In this document: piece by piece, positions 1 through 13,300 of the stretch
Position numbering within the stretch: position 1 is the stretch's first letter
Layout: the number at the start of each line of letters is the position of its first letter
Program-made: the position numbers and the translations under genes
NCBI GenBank assembly: GCA_004794655.1
Contig: SMMW01000585.1
Coordinates: 12,487,501 to 12,551,500, forward strand
Direction of reading: 5' to 3'
DNA length: 64,000 nucleotides
Origin: Marisa cornuarietis
Lineage: Eukaryota; Mollusca; Gastropoda; Architaenioglossa; Ampullariidae
The notes under the pieces: model-generated
Told to the model about the DNA's origin: nothing
The model's input: only the letters and a program-made list of their open reading frames with translations
Database searches by the model: none

Positions 1-3000
1 ACAATACAGGAGTTGAGTTGTCTTTATACCTGCCTAATGCTCCGCTCATCACAGCATTATGTTGGGCTGTCGTCGGGAAAACTCGTTTACGTGCCACGTA
101 CAGCTGGCAAGCTCATTTACGTGCCCCGTAGATTCCACACGCACCACTCCGGAAAGGCTTTACGTACGAAATGACAATTTATTGCCATCAGAAACTGTGT
201 ACATCGACAGCTTCGAGTGTGTACCTCGAGAACCTTCTGTCCTAAAGTTATGTCTGGGTACTAGTCTACCCGTAACATTGTTTCTCATGCAGCTGATGCA
301 GACATGCTTCAAGTACATTTAATGAGCAGCTTTGCTGAAGGACGTACGAAACAAAATTTTAAATACAGAATCTGAGCAAGTAAATCGAAATCGAGGCCTG
401 AAAGAGTTTTATTAACAAACTCACTTTGAGTGGGAAAGTTTCTCGGTAAGCCGAGCCCTGATGAGTTTATTCACTGCCGATCGAGGAAGGTTTCGGTCTC
501 TGCATCGGTGATTGACCCTCCGGAGCAATCGACATATGATGAGCGCTAATCAGCCGCACGACACATTAAATAAAGTTATAGCATCGCAGCAAAGGAGGAA
601 ACTCTAGCACTGTATTGCGGGGGGCCGAAATGGGAACTCATCGTCCCTACCTTCTCATCCCCCCCCCCCCAACACTCCGTCTCTCCGTTTTTCACTCTCT
701 CTCTCTATACATATATTATTCTCTCTCTCTGTGTTTTTCTCTTGCGTTGATAAATAAAATTTTGAGAAAGTTTCTGTAGAAATGGACAAAAATTAAACAG
801 AAAAACTATTGCGAGTGTATGAGAAAAAGCCAGATAGAAATGATCAATCGTTGGATTATGAAACTGCGAACCTTATAGCTGAGCTGGATGTGTGTACAGT
901 TATATATTTGCTGAATATCAACGTTTCTTTATTGATTGTGGATTCCATTTCTTTGTGATGAGTAAAAGTCGAAGCAAATCTATTATTCTTTCTGCATTCA
1001 CACTTCCTACCTGCAAACATAAACACTGTCTCATGCAGGATGCAAAGCCAAGAAAAGAAGATGTTAATTGAAGCAATAACTGTAAAAAACGTTTTTTACC
1101 TGAGGCGTCGCGAAGTGTGTGTGTGTGTGTGTGGATTGTGGAAGTATCCTCGGCAAACACACAATACAGTCCTCAACAATCCTGCTGTTGAGTTGAGCAG
1201 TTCGCCATGCACTTGGTCTGCGCTCAGTTGTCAGACCTGCGTCCACAAAGGTGGCTCCGAGTGTCCGGTACAAACCGTTCCGCCCATACTGGAGGGTTGT
1301 TTGAGCCTCAGACAAAGCGGCTTCGGTAGGCACTTTAATGAAGACTCTGGCAAGCTTATATTTATCTCTGCTTATTTATATATACCTCGCATCGAGCGTT
1401 GCCGTTACGCACCACTGGCCGACCTTTTGTGTGTTTTTTCCCGACGTGTGTTCGATGAACCGTGAAACCTGCGATTGTCGCAGGTCGTCTACGGCCCAGC
1501 TGGTCAAATTACTGCTGACGGTCCTTCTCCCCGTCTGAAGAAAAAGCCAAGGACCTGTAGCGAAGTTTAGTAACAATGGGTTGGAGTCAGTACAGCAGCC
1601 ATAATATTCCTGTGCGTGTGCCAGGACCGTGTCGTCTTGGAGGGCTAACAATGGTTTGTTTCAGCCTTGGCATGTATACAGTCTCAAACGTTATGAGTCG
1701 CGTGTAAAGTGGCTTAGATGAACTGAAGTACTCACAAGCAGCACTGGTTATTTGTCACTCTTGCTCAGTATATCACAGAGTCGGCTACTCACGTTTACTG
1801 TCCATGTCCGAGCGGTCTTTCCAACCAGTCCGCACTGTCCACTCTTCTGATCTGACTCTCGGAAAACCCTCGTCTTTCGCATCGTCTCGACTACCTGACG
1901 AAGAAGCAGTGAACACGACGTCAGTTCGAGAATCTCATGAGAGACACAGCACAGAATGTTCCCGACAAACGAATCACAACAAGTGCACAGCAGTCAGCAA
2001 GACTTAGCGTTTGTCACTACGGACAGTGCTTTCCTTCCAGATTCACTCATCTAACATCTGCCACTTTATTTTTCTTCCTTTGAATAAAGCGATTTTACTG
2101 AAACACAAGATATGGTAGTCTTCATGAAGAATAATTTATTCGGCTCTTGGTTCTTTCAGTTGGTATCGGAGTCATCGCTACTTTGTGCTGCATTACTCTC
2201 CAGGATCAGAGTTACCACTGAAACGTGTCAGTCTGGATCCGAACTCAGAACCACAAAACTTCAGCAGCTAGACCCGCTTTTGATGGGACGTCCTAAACTA
2301 GTTCCACAGCCGTCCTTTCGCAGTATTTTCTTACTGAGCACAAGAAGTCAAAACCGCCGTTGCCATGGATTGGTTCCCTTCTCATGTTCGTAATCATTTC
2401 GCTTCGGGCCGACAACGGATGGATCCTGCTTTTGATGTCCTTGTTGCTGTTGCTGCTGTTGTTAGAAGTGTTATGAAATCCCTGCGTTAAGTTCTATACG
2501 CTCTGTTTACTTGGTCGCTATTGTCACTTGGGTGGGAAGTTATCGATTCTTATAACAGACTTCAAAATGTTTCTTTTTTATACATGTTAACCAGCCTGCT
2601 AAACGAGATCATATCTGTAACACCTCGTCAAGTAGTTGGAAGTGTTTTACGATTGCAGACTGAACGATGACACCTTTAAAGAACTCGACAAATTTATATC
2701 TTCAACAAACTCACACTTATACCGACACATAAAGATCTTTTGCGAGGGGAGGTTTTGTTTAGGGGGAAGGGGTTTTCAAGGCACCGCAAAGACAAGTAGT
2801 TCTCGTACATTCTTACTGCAAAACTCTTTCAGTAGTTCGACGACATCCACAACTAGCTTCTGTTTCTGTGCCCGTTCTTGTCACTGCAAACATCCACGTT
2901 TGTTTCTAGCACGTGCTCTCAGAGAAAGAAGGAATCACATAAGTTGGGACTTCACACCCAGCGTGCGGGCAGCAGCAGCAGCCTGACATAGCCACTCGTG

Positions 3001-3139
3001 TTGCAGTCGACAACTTGAAGGCTCGGCGCGCGCGTGTGTGTGCGTGTCCCTCCTGCTGCTGTCAGACCCCAAGAGAGAGAGAGAGAAGCCAGACTTCAAC
3101 GATGAAGTAACTGCGTACGCTGTTCCTCTCCTGCACCTC
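1..3139. other. Non-coding stretch, no gene seen
   Basis: Open frames here are short, lack recognisable domains and overlap on both strands. There is a CT-rich patch near 688-732 and a perfect 7-bp stem with a 3-base loop at 1468-1484 (cctgcga-ttg-tcgcagg), which I cannot assign to any element. Nothing else supportable was seen. Confidence 0.5.
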
Positions 3140-3436
3140 CCACACACACACACTCTCTCTCTCTCACACACTCACACACACACACACTCTCTCTCTCACA
3201 CACACTCACACACACACACTCTCTCTCACACACACACACTCACACACGCACACTCTCTCTCACACACACACACACTCTCTCACACTCACACTCTCACACA
3301 CTCACACACGCACACACTCTCTCTCACACACACACACTCTCTCTCACACACACACACACTCTCACACACTCACACACGCACACACTCTCTCTCTCACACA
3401 CACACACTCTCTCTCACACACACACACACACGCACT
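3140..3436. repeat. Compound (CA)n/(CT)n simple-sequence tract
   Basis: About 300 bp of alternating CA and CT dinucleotide blocks with occasional CG interruptions. The blocks recur in a higher-order pattern (runs of ctctct followed by cacacaca, sometimes acgcac), suggesting minisatellite-like growth on top of dinucleotide slippage. The His/Thr/Ser/Leu-rich open frames across it are composition artefacts. Confidence 0.95.
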
Positions 3437-4213
3437 CCTGTACTTGCCTCCTCTTCCTGGCATCTCCCATCCCAACACTCGCCAATCTGTAAAGATGCAG
3501 CGGGCAAAGAGAGATAACTTCCGATGACGTTGCTGCTTTCCTCCTCGCCCGCGGCTCTCCCTCCCTATCTCCTCTCTACCCCCCTCCCTCGTCACGGCGA
3601 GGGCGCCACGGTGGCCCTGCCTGACGATAGTTTTCGTTGAGGCCGAGAGCGGGATTTCTTTCGGGTGCGGGATTTCCAGCACGAGTTACAGAAGGTGCTG
3701 CGGAAAAGAGTTGAGCTAAAGCGGTTGTCGGGACGACCGAAAGAAACTGTCGTACAATCGGGAAAAGTATGTTATCAAATTTAAAAAAACAAACAAAGAA
3801 ACAAAAACAAACAGTCAGGGGGTGAGTGAGGACGAAGTGCGGCTTCTCTGCGCAATAGACGAGCGCTTACCCACCGATATAAAACACTCCCGTGCATCAA
3901 AGCTTGCGCAGTTCTGCCTGCGGTTGCGGCGTTCAATGTCAGGAGAGATAATCGAAGCTAATAACAATAATAATTAAATTTGTAGAACGTGTTTTCCCAG
4001 CGTGGAGCGAGTTCGATGCGTTGTATAGGAAAGACAACAGAAAACACAAGAGAGATGACACTGTGTCAAACAAGAACGAAGTACTTGGACGGAGATGAGG
4101 AGTTGAGAAGTGGGCGGAGCGTTCCCTGGATTGTCAAAGATTTTTAGATATTTTCTTTAAGAGTTGAGTGTTGAGGCCGGTCTTGAAATTTCGAAGAGAA
4201 AGGGGCAGATAAT

Positions 4214-4217
<4 letters not shown>

Positions 4218-4286
<69 letters not shown>
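4218..4286. repeat. (GT)n microsatellite
   Basis: An uninterrupted run of GT dinucleotides of almost 70 bp. Confidence 0.97.
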
Positions 4287-4288
<2 letters not shown>

Positions 4289-5078
4289 TTAAATGACAGT
4301 GAACTACAAGGCAATGTGTGACCGACAAACACTGATTCGTTCAACAGCTGTTTCTGTGAATACAAATACTCTGAAAGGTTCAAGTTATCAACATTTCCTG
4401 GAAGAGAGGTCAGCTGAGAGATATTGGCCGGGTATATGTGAGTGGTGCACTCTTGTATGTGTTTACACGAGCATGCATGCGGATGTCAGTATGCTACCTG
4501 ATGTCCGTGAAGAACGGATCCATTTAAAAATAAAAGTCTTAGCTTCATCAATTTTGAAAATGTGTTAATCCAAAGGATTCGCTGGCAAACATTCCCCCTG
4601 TTACATTCATACTGTGGACTGAACGAGGTCTGTAACTCGACACTACCGTGCATTTACTTTCTGTTTACGTCATCAGCTGTGGTTTCCTGCTTCCTCAGTG
4701 CGCGTGTTTGGGCGCACTACGTCCTGATCACGTGCTCCCCCGTCGGCAGATTTCATGTTCCCCTCCTTTAGGCGGCTTAACGAGGCTTTGAGATGGTGCT
4801 TGCAATGGGGTGGGTGCGGGGTGCAGCGGGGTGCGAATGGCCGATTTTCTCCGAGAGATCGTCTTCATCATCAGCCCCTGATCCCCCACCTGCCTAAGGC
4901 ACGATCGACAACGGGTATTCTAACTGCGCAGTACCCGTGTTCATCTCTCTTTTACCCCACCACACCCCCCCATCTCCAGCTTTCTCATCACTCTCTAGTG
5001 TATCTTCATCACAGTAGCTTGTTAATCGAACATATCAATTATATCAACTAGCAAAACTTGATCAAACACGTTCTTGCT

Positions 5079-5163
5079 TGTGTGTGTGGGTATGTGTGTG
5101 CACGCGCAAGTGTGTGTGTGTGTGTGGGTGTGTGTATATTTCCATAAGTGTGAGCCTACCCCA

Positions 5164-5196
<33 letters not shown>

Positions 5197-5240
5197 TGCG
5201 CGTGTGTGTTTGCGGGTTCGTTATTTATTTATTTATTTAT
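5079..5240. repeat. Imperfect GT/GA/TTTA simple-sequence patch
   Basis: Interrupted GT runs, then a short GA run, then five TTTA-like units ending near 5240. Confidence 0.8.
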
Positions 5241-6056
5241 GTGTGGTCTGCATGCGTGAGCAATGTCTCTTTGCTTTGATCTGCCTTCTTTATTATTCCA
5301 CACATGTATGAAATTAATCTGCGCGACGCTGTGAAGCTCACCTGCATCAGATACAGTCAGAACAACAAAAGGTTCTTGGAACCGTTCTTTCTCATTCTCA
5401 GAACTGCAGATGAACAGAGCGAACGAACATATAACACTCAATCCAAGGTTGCTGGGTAAACCAATCCTTTTATATTCTAAGTTCAATCTGAAAGTTGCGG
5501 GACCACGCATTACATGATAAAAGAATGTTAAATGTTAGAACAACTCAGGCACCTTTAATGTCTACGCATAACGCAGTTGATTGATCTTTGGTGACGCAAG
5601 GGCAAATCACATTTTGTCCGCCACAAGCAGGAATACTTTTTTTTTTTTTGCAGATTTCTATTTTTGCGTTTTCTTTTAGTTCTGATGTATCCTGTCTTTA
5701 TATGTCGCAAGAGCATCCGGAAACATGTAGTGTTCTAGTCTCCCGTAATGGGCCCCAGCTGGAGTAGGCAGTTAAGGTCCGCCATGAAATTACGGAACAA
5801 CACTTGTACAGCAGGAGTGGTGTTCATCGACTTAATTTTCACCTTCCCTTCCCTCCTGTTGAAAGTGCTGATCAATGCCGTCCTTTTTATAGTTTCTATA
5901 TTTGAGACTCTTATTTCTCTTCAACTGAAAAAAGATGGCGAAGAGATCGTTGAACCGACTGATAGTGAATATCAGACTTTACCAAGTATGGTTACCAGTA
6001 GATTTTCTCCACTATCCATCTATTACAGATATATCTCTATATCGGTAGTGGTTGTA

Positions 6057-6057
6057 G

Positions 6058-6127
<70 letters not shown>
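6057..6127. repeat. (GAT)n trinucleotide tract
   Basis: About 23 GAT units. This is one of four long GAT/ATC tracts in the window (others at 21103, 40244 and 62584). Frames through it read poly-Met and are not genes. Confidence 0.95.
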
Positions 6128-6128
<1 letters not shown>

Positions 6129-7859
6129 ATTATTACATTATTAAAATATTAAAAGTGATCGTTCTGTAGAAGAGGACACAGAACGAGCGAAGTTCGAGTT
6201 GAAGAATCTCTGCAGCATCTTTATGTGCACATAATCTACACATGCATAAGGATATATTCAACACGGGCACACGTGTGCAGTAAAATTGCCTAGAGTTCGT
6301 GGAATGGCCTCCACACGGGGAGTCTCTCGAGGAACTTGAACCACAAAAAAACGACGAGGGCAGCTGCTGACTTGTTATCTTTGGCTGCGTCATGGCTTTG
6401 CCTCTATGTCATCGCGGGTTCGTCTTCCCCAGGTCACTGTACGCACTGAGGCATTGTTGTTGCTGTAGCTTCTCCATACTCTTTGCAAACAAACTTACAG
6501 AATGATTTCTGACACCATGACTATCGCACAATTGAACTCGCATACCCTCGCTGCATGACACTTGGGCTCATGACCCTGTTGTGATCGTGACGTCATTATA
6601 CGAATCTCCATTTTTATCTTTATTTGTTCTCAGCCGTTCAAGGGTATGAACACCCGTGCTTCACTGTAAAGACAGTTTAATTTTTATCAAATGATAGACG
6701 GTGAAGCGATCCGAGAAAGGTAGCAGTGAATTTGAATCCAATGGTCACATAGATTTGTTCACTCGTTGTGCTTTATGTCTCACAATGCACTCCACTCTTG
6801 TACTATCACATTATTTCAGACGGACGTGCACCAGTGTCCTGACTGAAGATCACGTCACGTGACTGCATGCACTCGCCAAGCATCCACTCCGATCCTATGA
6901 CATACCAAGACCTACAATGCGAACAAACCCTTTCAGTGAAACCTACGAATCGAAATAAAATCTTTTTTTGTTTTGTTTTGTTTTTTAGTATAAGTTTTTC
7001 GTGAAAGGATTTTTTTCCAGCTCAACCAAAGAAGCTTAATTCAAGCTCCCGTTACTATTTTGGACAGTGGCTAGTGTTTCTAGTTTCAAACTGACAGAGA
7101 GTTCAGATTGTTGGGAGGTTGGGGGGGGGAGAGGTAGTTTTATCATCCTGACAGGGTTACGTGACTTGCGTCTCGAACTGTCGGCTTAGTTCAACGCTAA
7201 AACTGTCTGCCCTTCTCACACCAAAGCTCTAAAGCCGCCTTGCCTCAGATAACCATCAAACTGTCAAAGTTCACTGCCCACGCTGAGCACTGTTTGGCGC
7301 GAAGCTAAGCTCCACAGCTGCGTGAAAGGCGAGTTGCAGATTACGGTAAGATAGGGCTAAACCATTTGCTTGTCATTGTCAACAGTGAGAATTGTAAGGT
7401 AGGGGATTCATTTCTTCTCTGTGGACAGAGATTTTGGTGTGTGCAAATTTACTGTCGGTTCATAAGGCTGGCCGTCGGGTTATTTTTCCCTTCACCTATT
7501 GAATTTTCCTTGTTCTTCGTCACCCACCTCCTCCCCATAGTGCAAAAAATCACTCACAGGAGGAAGCATTTTCCAATGAGCCAACTGACCAGCGATGTCT
7601 TTTGGACTGCTTCTGAAGAACATCGGGAATTAATAAGTTAAAAGCGACTCATACATTATAGTAGGACAAATCTGCACTGAAAACGCACCTCTTCCTTGAG
7701 CACTACTCTTAGTCCACAATGCTAGTCCTTATCCCCCCCCCTTCCCTCTTGCTACTTTACCCATCACTATTTTTCTCTGTTCCTGTTACTTGCTGCCTTT
7801 TGTTATCTGTTTTTGTCAGTACTGTCGTTTTCTTTCGTCCCCTGTGTTCTGTATCTACT

Positions 7860-7957
7860 TAGTCCACGTCTCTTCCCCGTTTTAAGCGCTAAGAGCATAC
7901 TCTCTACGAGTGTGAATATGCGCTATACAAATCTTCACTATTATTATTATTATTAGG
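7860..7957 (+). repeat. Dispersed-repeat 3' tail (SINE/LINE-like)
   Basis: The sequence runs from aagcgctaagagcatac through gcgctatacaaat into a TTA/ATT trinucleotide tail. The core gcgctat-caaat followed by TATTATT recurs at 26333-26405, so this is the 3' end of a dispersed element. The sequence just upstream, from about 7665, may belong to the same element, but its 5' border is unclear. Confidence 0.5.
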
Positions 7958-9475
7958 ACATCATGCAGTTACATTCTTTACTTATTTTACGTCTTTTCTG
8001 TTAGGGAACTGCACAAAATATTAACTTATTACCTTAATATCATGTACCCATCTGGCACAAAGAAGCTGTCTTACTGGTGGGAAAGATCGAGGGATGATTT
8101 CAATTTTTGACCTGAAATATTGTCTTCTTTCTTCCCTATCTTTCATTTAAGAGTGACACGCCTGCATGCTGCACCTGTCACTCTGTCAGTCCTCTGAAAT
8201 GACAGTCTCGAGCTGGAAAATGTTCCAGCCGCCATGCTTTTGCGTTCTGTGTTTCTTCTCCGCTGTTGTGAATGGTGATATCTAGTGGACTCACAAGCTC
8301 TTTGGGCCTCATTAGTGCTCAAAGTTCCTGAAGATGACTGTAAGACGATGCTGTAAGTGTCCTAAATAGGTGAGGCGATGGATAGGTCGTCAAGGTAACT
8401 GGACTAAGCTGGACCTCTTGTCAATGACAGTCTGGTCACTTACTTGCTTTCTTTTTCTTTTAAAGTAGATACATTCAGTTTTCCTGATAAAATGTGATTT
8501 TAGATTACTAAATTACTAAAAACACTTCCATTTCAGGTTCTGATTTCAATTCTCAAAATTACTCTTTTTATTTATTTTTTTGTTTTGTTTTGTTTTTGTT
8601 TTTTTTTGTTTTTTTTGTTTTGTTTTTTTTTTTGATAGCTTATTGACACGTAAAATAAGACGACAACAATCAACTGTTTCACACTTTTATGTTTGGATCT
8701 TACTTTTTGATCTTTTGTCAATTTAAAAAAAGGAAGTCTGTTACTCCTAGACCCTCTCCAATGACCTACTAACGAAACGTTAGCGTATAATTACTTCTCA
8801 TATCACATCTACTGTATTTAAATAGTTGACTTAAAAAAAAGGCTTAAGAACGATGTGCGTGGAGACATTTACGACTAATTTAAATACAAGGTACGTAACT
8901 CAACGATTAGTGACTAATGTCTGGTTATTTCCCTTCCAGCCGAAGCCGCTTAGTCCAGGATCGGTTTATAAATTTATACATGCATTAATATATAATAATA
9001 AAGTGTAATTGTGCAGTTAATCATTTTAAAGATTTTTTTTAGTAAATGTATTTCTTATTCTTATTCTGCGCCTTGTCACTTTAGACACCCATGACGGAAA
9101 ATCCTGCAACGACGAGGCCGTCCGAGAAGAGGAAATGGTTGGAAGTTTCTACAAAGGGCACAAACTCTGATGCTGTTCCTTTTCTTCTTTGTCTAGCTGC
9201 TCTCCCTCTAGTAAGTAAAGCCAAGTAACCTAGCGATTTGGTATCTGAGGCCGGGGCGCACAGGACACGATTAAGGTCCATGAAATTAAAAAATAAAACT
9301 TCACCCAGCAGTGATCTTCTCCCAGTTGACCTCTTCAAGTAGATAAGAACAGGAGTGGATTCGCTCACTCTATCATCGTCCATGCACCTCGTTCATGTTG
9401 GCCACTGTGGAGCATGTACATCTTGTTTGTGTTTCATTGTTCTCCCTTGTATTTTAAATTCATGGCACATCCGCA

Positions 9476-9485
9476 GTCTTTGAAT

Positions 9486-9489
<4 letters not shown>
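9476..9489. repeat. Target-site duplication, L1-like LINE (3' side)
   Basis: The 14-mer gtctttgaataatt is repeated exactly at 16293-16306, on the other side of the LINE. Its right edge is ambiguous by a few T because it abuts the poly(T) run. Confidence 0.93.
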
Positions 9490-9520
<31 letters not shown>

Positions 9521-10359
9521 CATAAGTTTTATTTCATGTCACAGTGTATTACAGCAGTGCCATAGCACATAGAAAATAAACAGAAAAAGCACATAGACAA
9601 CCAGAAGAAACAAAGCACACACACATACACACGCAAATTGATGTAACATCTTTTTGCATCATCTTCCCTCATTCCTCATTTTTTCTACCTTTGCTTGCAT
9701 ATAATGTACAAATAAAATTACATTACATGAAGTGACCTGTCACCATCACTCTTCTATAAACAGGTTCTTATACAAATTCACATTAAGTCTAAAGCAGTAA
9801 GGTCCATATCTTTAAAGCTACCCCATTCTATTTAATCTTTTGGATTAATCTTTAGCATTATACACTTTATAAGTTAATGTTCTAAATACTTCATAATAAA
9901 TCTGACAGATTCATCAATAATAGTACAAACAAGCTGCCATGATCCTTTTCAAAGGGTAAAAGCATTTACATAGAACTTATTAATCAAATGAGAGCAGCAA
10001 CATTCTTGTAGAGATTAACACCAACTGAAATCTACTTTGTTGCACAATTGACCCTTGGATTGCTCAGAAAAATGATTGCCATACTGTACACTGTGATCAA
10101 CCCCATGCAGTACTGCAGGAGGAAGTATGAAGCCAGCAAATTTGGTAAAAATGTAACATGCCTGCAACCGGCAACAAGAAACATTAGATGGTGGAAAATA
10201 TTTATATCCATATGTGCACTTTGTCATTTAAGTGTATGGCAACCCCACATGGAAAGATCAGCACCTTGTAATCAACATGCTGTCATTAACAAACAAAAAC
10301 ATACAGGTAGAAGTACACATTAAGCAATCATAAGAATTTTTTTTTTTCATGGTGTGCAT
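9521..10359 (-). other. LINE 3'UTR
   Basis: An 839-bp non-coding stretch between the ORF2 stop and the poly(A) tail. Short open frames on both strands here have no domains. Confidence 0.75.
9528..9533 (-). promoter_or_regulatory. LINE polyadenylation signal
   Basis: TTTATT on the plus strand reads AATAAA in the element. It lies about 8 bases upstream of the poly(A) tail, where an element's own cleavage signal would be expected. Confidence 0.65.
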
Positions 10360-13300
10360 TTACCAAGGTGTGAAGAGATTTCTATATGGTTCCCATTGCT
10401 GATCAAAGGTTGCTAATTCCATGTTGCTAAGAGCTATATGTCTTTCCACTTTCATTTGTCTGTGTAATTCTTGTAAGAAGTTATATATATTTAGAATTCT
10501 TGTGCTAAATCTTGATTTATATATGTAGAACTTTGCCAGTATTATTATGCTGTCCATTATTTTATCAGTCTGGGTATTTTCACTATAGCCAAATAAGATA
10601 AGTGTAGTAGTGAATTTGAAATCATTAACATGTTTACAGTTATTATTGATTCTCTTTTCTAGCGCTTCCCAAAATTCTTGGACTAAGTTACATTTCAAAA
10701 ATAAATGTTCAATCGTCTCTTTTTCTTGGTTACAAAAGGTGCATAGGTTGTCGTTTAAAACTTTCATCTCTTTTAAGATAATATTTGTAGCCAGTACCCT
10801 ATGAACCAATCTAACCTGGAACCATTTATATTTAATTTCTTGAATTTTACTTATTTTCAAAAATATCCTTTTAAAGTCCAATTTGCTCTGCAGCTTTTTA
10901 GTCCATTTTTGGCAACAGTTTGGTACATACTCATTATCATTTAATATATTATAGTAGGGTTTTGAACCTTTCCTTTGGGAAAGAATTAGTTTTACAGAGA
11001 ATTGTAATTCGGTTTTTATGTTTTCTTCTATGGGTACATTTTTATGCTTTAAATACTTTTTCACTGCTTCTACACAACTCAGAAATTCCAGAAAATTTGT
11101 GTTTAGCTGGTGGAGTTGTTTAAAGTATTCGTATGTAAGAAATCTGCCCTTTTCATCCAGTAAATCTCTTATGCTAAATATATTTTTTGCCAGCCAATCT
11201 TTATAAATAAAGGGCTTACCATCAATCTTGATGTCTGCATTATAAAAAAGGGGTTCTGCTAGGAGCTTGTCAGCCGTCTCTATTTTAACTTTATTTTTGA
11301 AAGATCTATATGAAAGTAGAACTTCCTTCCAAAATAAGTTGACTCTTTTGTAAGGTAGCTCACTGCCCAGCTGCTCTAAGTAATTAATTTCTGGTAGTAC
11401 AGTTTGGATTATATTTGTCCATCTATGTTCACTAAATTTCAGTTTTCTAATCCATGATAATTTTAAAGCCAAAATAGAGGATGACATGTCAGGAATACCC
11501 AGACCTCCATTAGCAATGCATTTGGTACTAGTTTTTCTACTTATTTTATCTGGTTTTTTATTCCATACAAAAACATAAATTAGAGATTGTAGTTTATTAA
11601 TAAGATAGTCTGGTGGGTTTGGCAATAGTAACCAGAGGTATGTTAATTTTGAAAGTATGACAGATTTTAGTATAGCAATTCTACCTATAGGTGTTAAAAT
11701 TCTTTTCATCCATGTTTTCATAAGGTATAAGATTTCTTCAAATTTATTTTCATAATTTATTTTTTGCAAGTTTTTTAAGTTGTTAGTTAGCCATATGCCT
11801 AATATTTTAAATGAGGGGGGGTTCCATTTAATGTTGAGTTCAGGCATAAATTTTATTGAGCTATTTTTGAGGCTTCCTAGCCAAATTGCTTCTGTTTTAT
11901 CGTAGTTAATTTTTAGTCCTGATGCTTTGCCAAATGTATCTACTACTCCTAAAATTTTTTCGAATGAAGTTTGGTCCCCCTTTAAAAAAATTTGAGTGTC
12001 GTCCGCAAACTGCGATATTTTGTGTTCCACGTGATTAATTTCAATTCCAGATATATGTGTATCTGTTCTTGTCATTATACCTAGAATTTCTGCACAGAGT
12101 ATGAACAAGTAAGGTGAAATTGGGTCTCCCTGTCTACATCCTCTTTGAATTGTGAACCATGAACTGACTTTTCCATTTATTAAAACAGCTGACTTAATGT
12201 TGGAATAAAATGCCTGAATCCACTTAAGTATGTCAGGTCCAAAACCAAACAAGTGCATCACTTTATGCATGAATTTCCAATCAACCGAGTCGAATGCTTT
12301 TTCAAAATCCAGAGATAATAATAAACCCGGTTGTTTATTGGTATTAAGGTAATCAATTATATCATAAGTGAGTCTAATATTGTCACCTATGTATCTATTT
12401 GGTATGAAGCCTGTCTGGTCTGGATGTATTATATTTGGTAATACTGATTTTATTCGTTTAGCAATACAGCAAGATCCAATTTTATATACAACATTTAGAA
12501 GCGTTATTGGTCGCCAATTTTTTAAGTATTCTCTTGGTTTATCTCCTTTCGGTATGCAGGTAATGATACCTTCTTTGTGGGAAGGGGACATCTCTCCTTT
12601 GTGAAACCCTTCGTTTATGGCTTTTACTATAAAGTTTCCTATTTTTTTCCAAAAGAATTTAAAAAATTCAGCCGGAAAGCCGTCCGTCCCTGGACTTTTT
12701 CCATTTTTCATATTTTTAAGGGCATTTGTTGCCTCTACTAGATTAATTTCCCCTTCCAGCTTCTCAGCCTCCTGCCTATGAAGCTTTGGTATTTTCTTTG
12801 CTAAAGTAGTAATTTCAGTATCTGTTGCTTGTTTCTGCTTATAAAGATCTTCATAATAGCGTTTCGTTTCATTTATAATTTGCAAGTCGTCGGTAATTAC
12901 CGATCCATCATCTAGAACTAGTTTGGCTATGTGTTTGTTTACATAATGTCTATTTTCTAATCTACAAAAATATTTGGAAGGCTTCTCTCCATCTGCAACC
13001 CATCGTGCTCTGGCTCTTATTAATACTCCCTCCATTCTTTTATCTCTTATTCTTGTTAACTCTTCCTTAAGTTTGCTCAGGTTTTCTTTTTCGTCTTCAG
13101 GATTCTGAAGCTTACTTTCCAGCTGATTTATATTTTCTTCTAATATTCTTTCTCTCACTGATGTGGCCTTCTTTTTCATTGTTGCATAAGCTATTGTCTT
13201 TCCTCTGATTAACATTAACAGAACTTCTAGGAATGTTTGGTCTGAGATTGTGAACTGTATTTGGTCATAGGGTATTTGGTTTAACTTTTCCTTTATGTAA

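Larger units (their letters stand above)
3437..9475. other. Intergenic region with simple repeats
   Basis: No gene is supportable in this 6-kb stretch. It holds the GT tract at 4218-4286, an imperfect GT/GA/TTTA patch at 5079-5240, a GAT tract at 6057-6127, T-rich homopolymer patches near 8570-8635, and a dispersed-repeat tail at about 7860-7957. Open frames are short and without domains. Confidence 0.5.

Noticed and set aside
5748..6152. 134-codon frame ending in a poly-Met run
   Set aside because: The end is the GAT microsatellite; the preceding part has no domain, and a hydrophobic stretch alone does not support a gene.
10610..12604. Plus-strand frames inside the LINE ORF2
   Set aside because: They lie antisense to a clearly recognised reverse transcriptase and show no domains.
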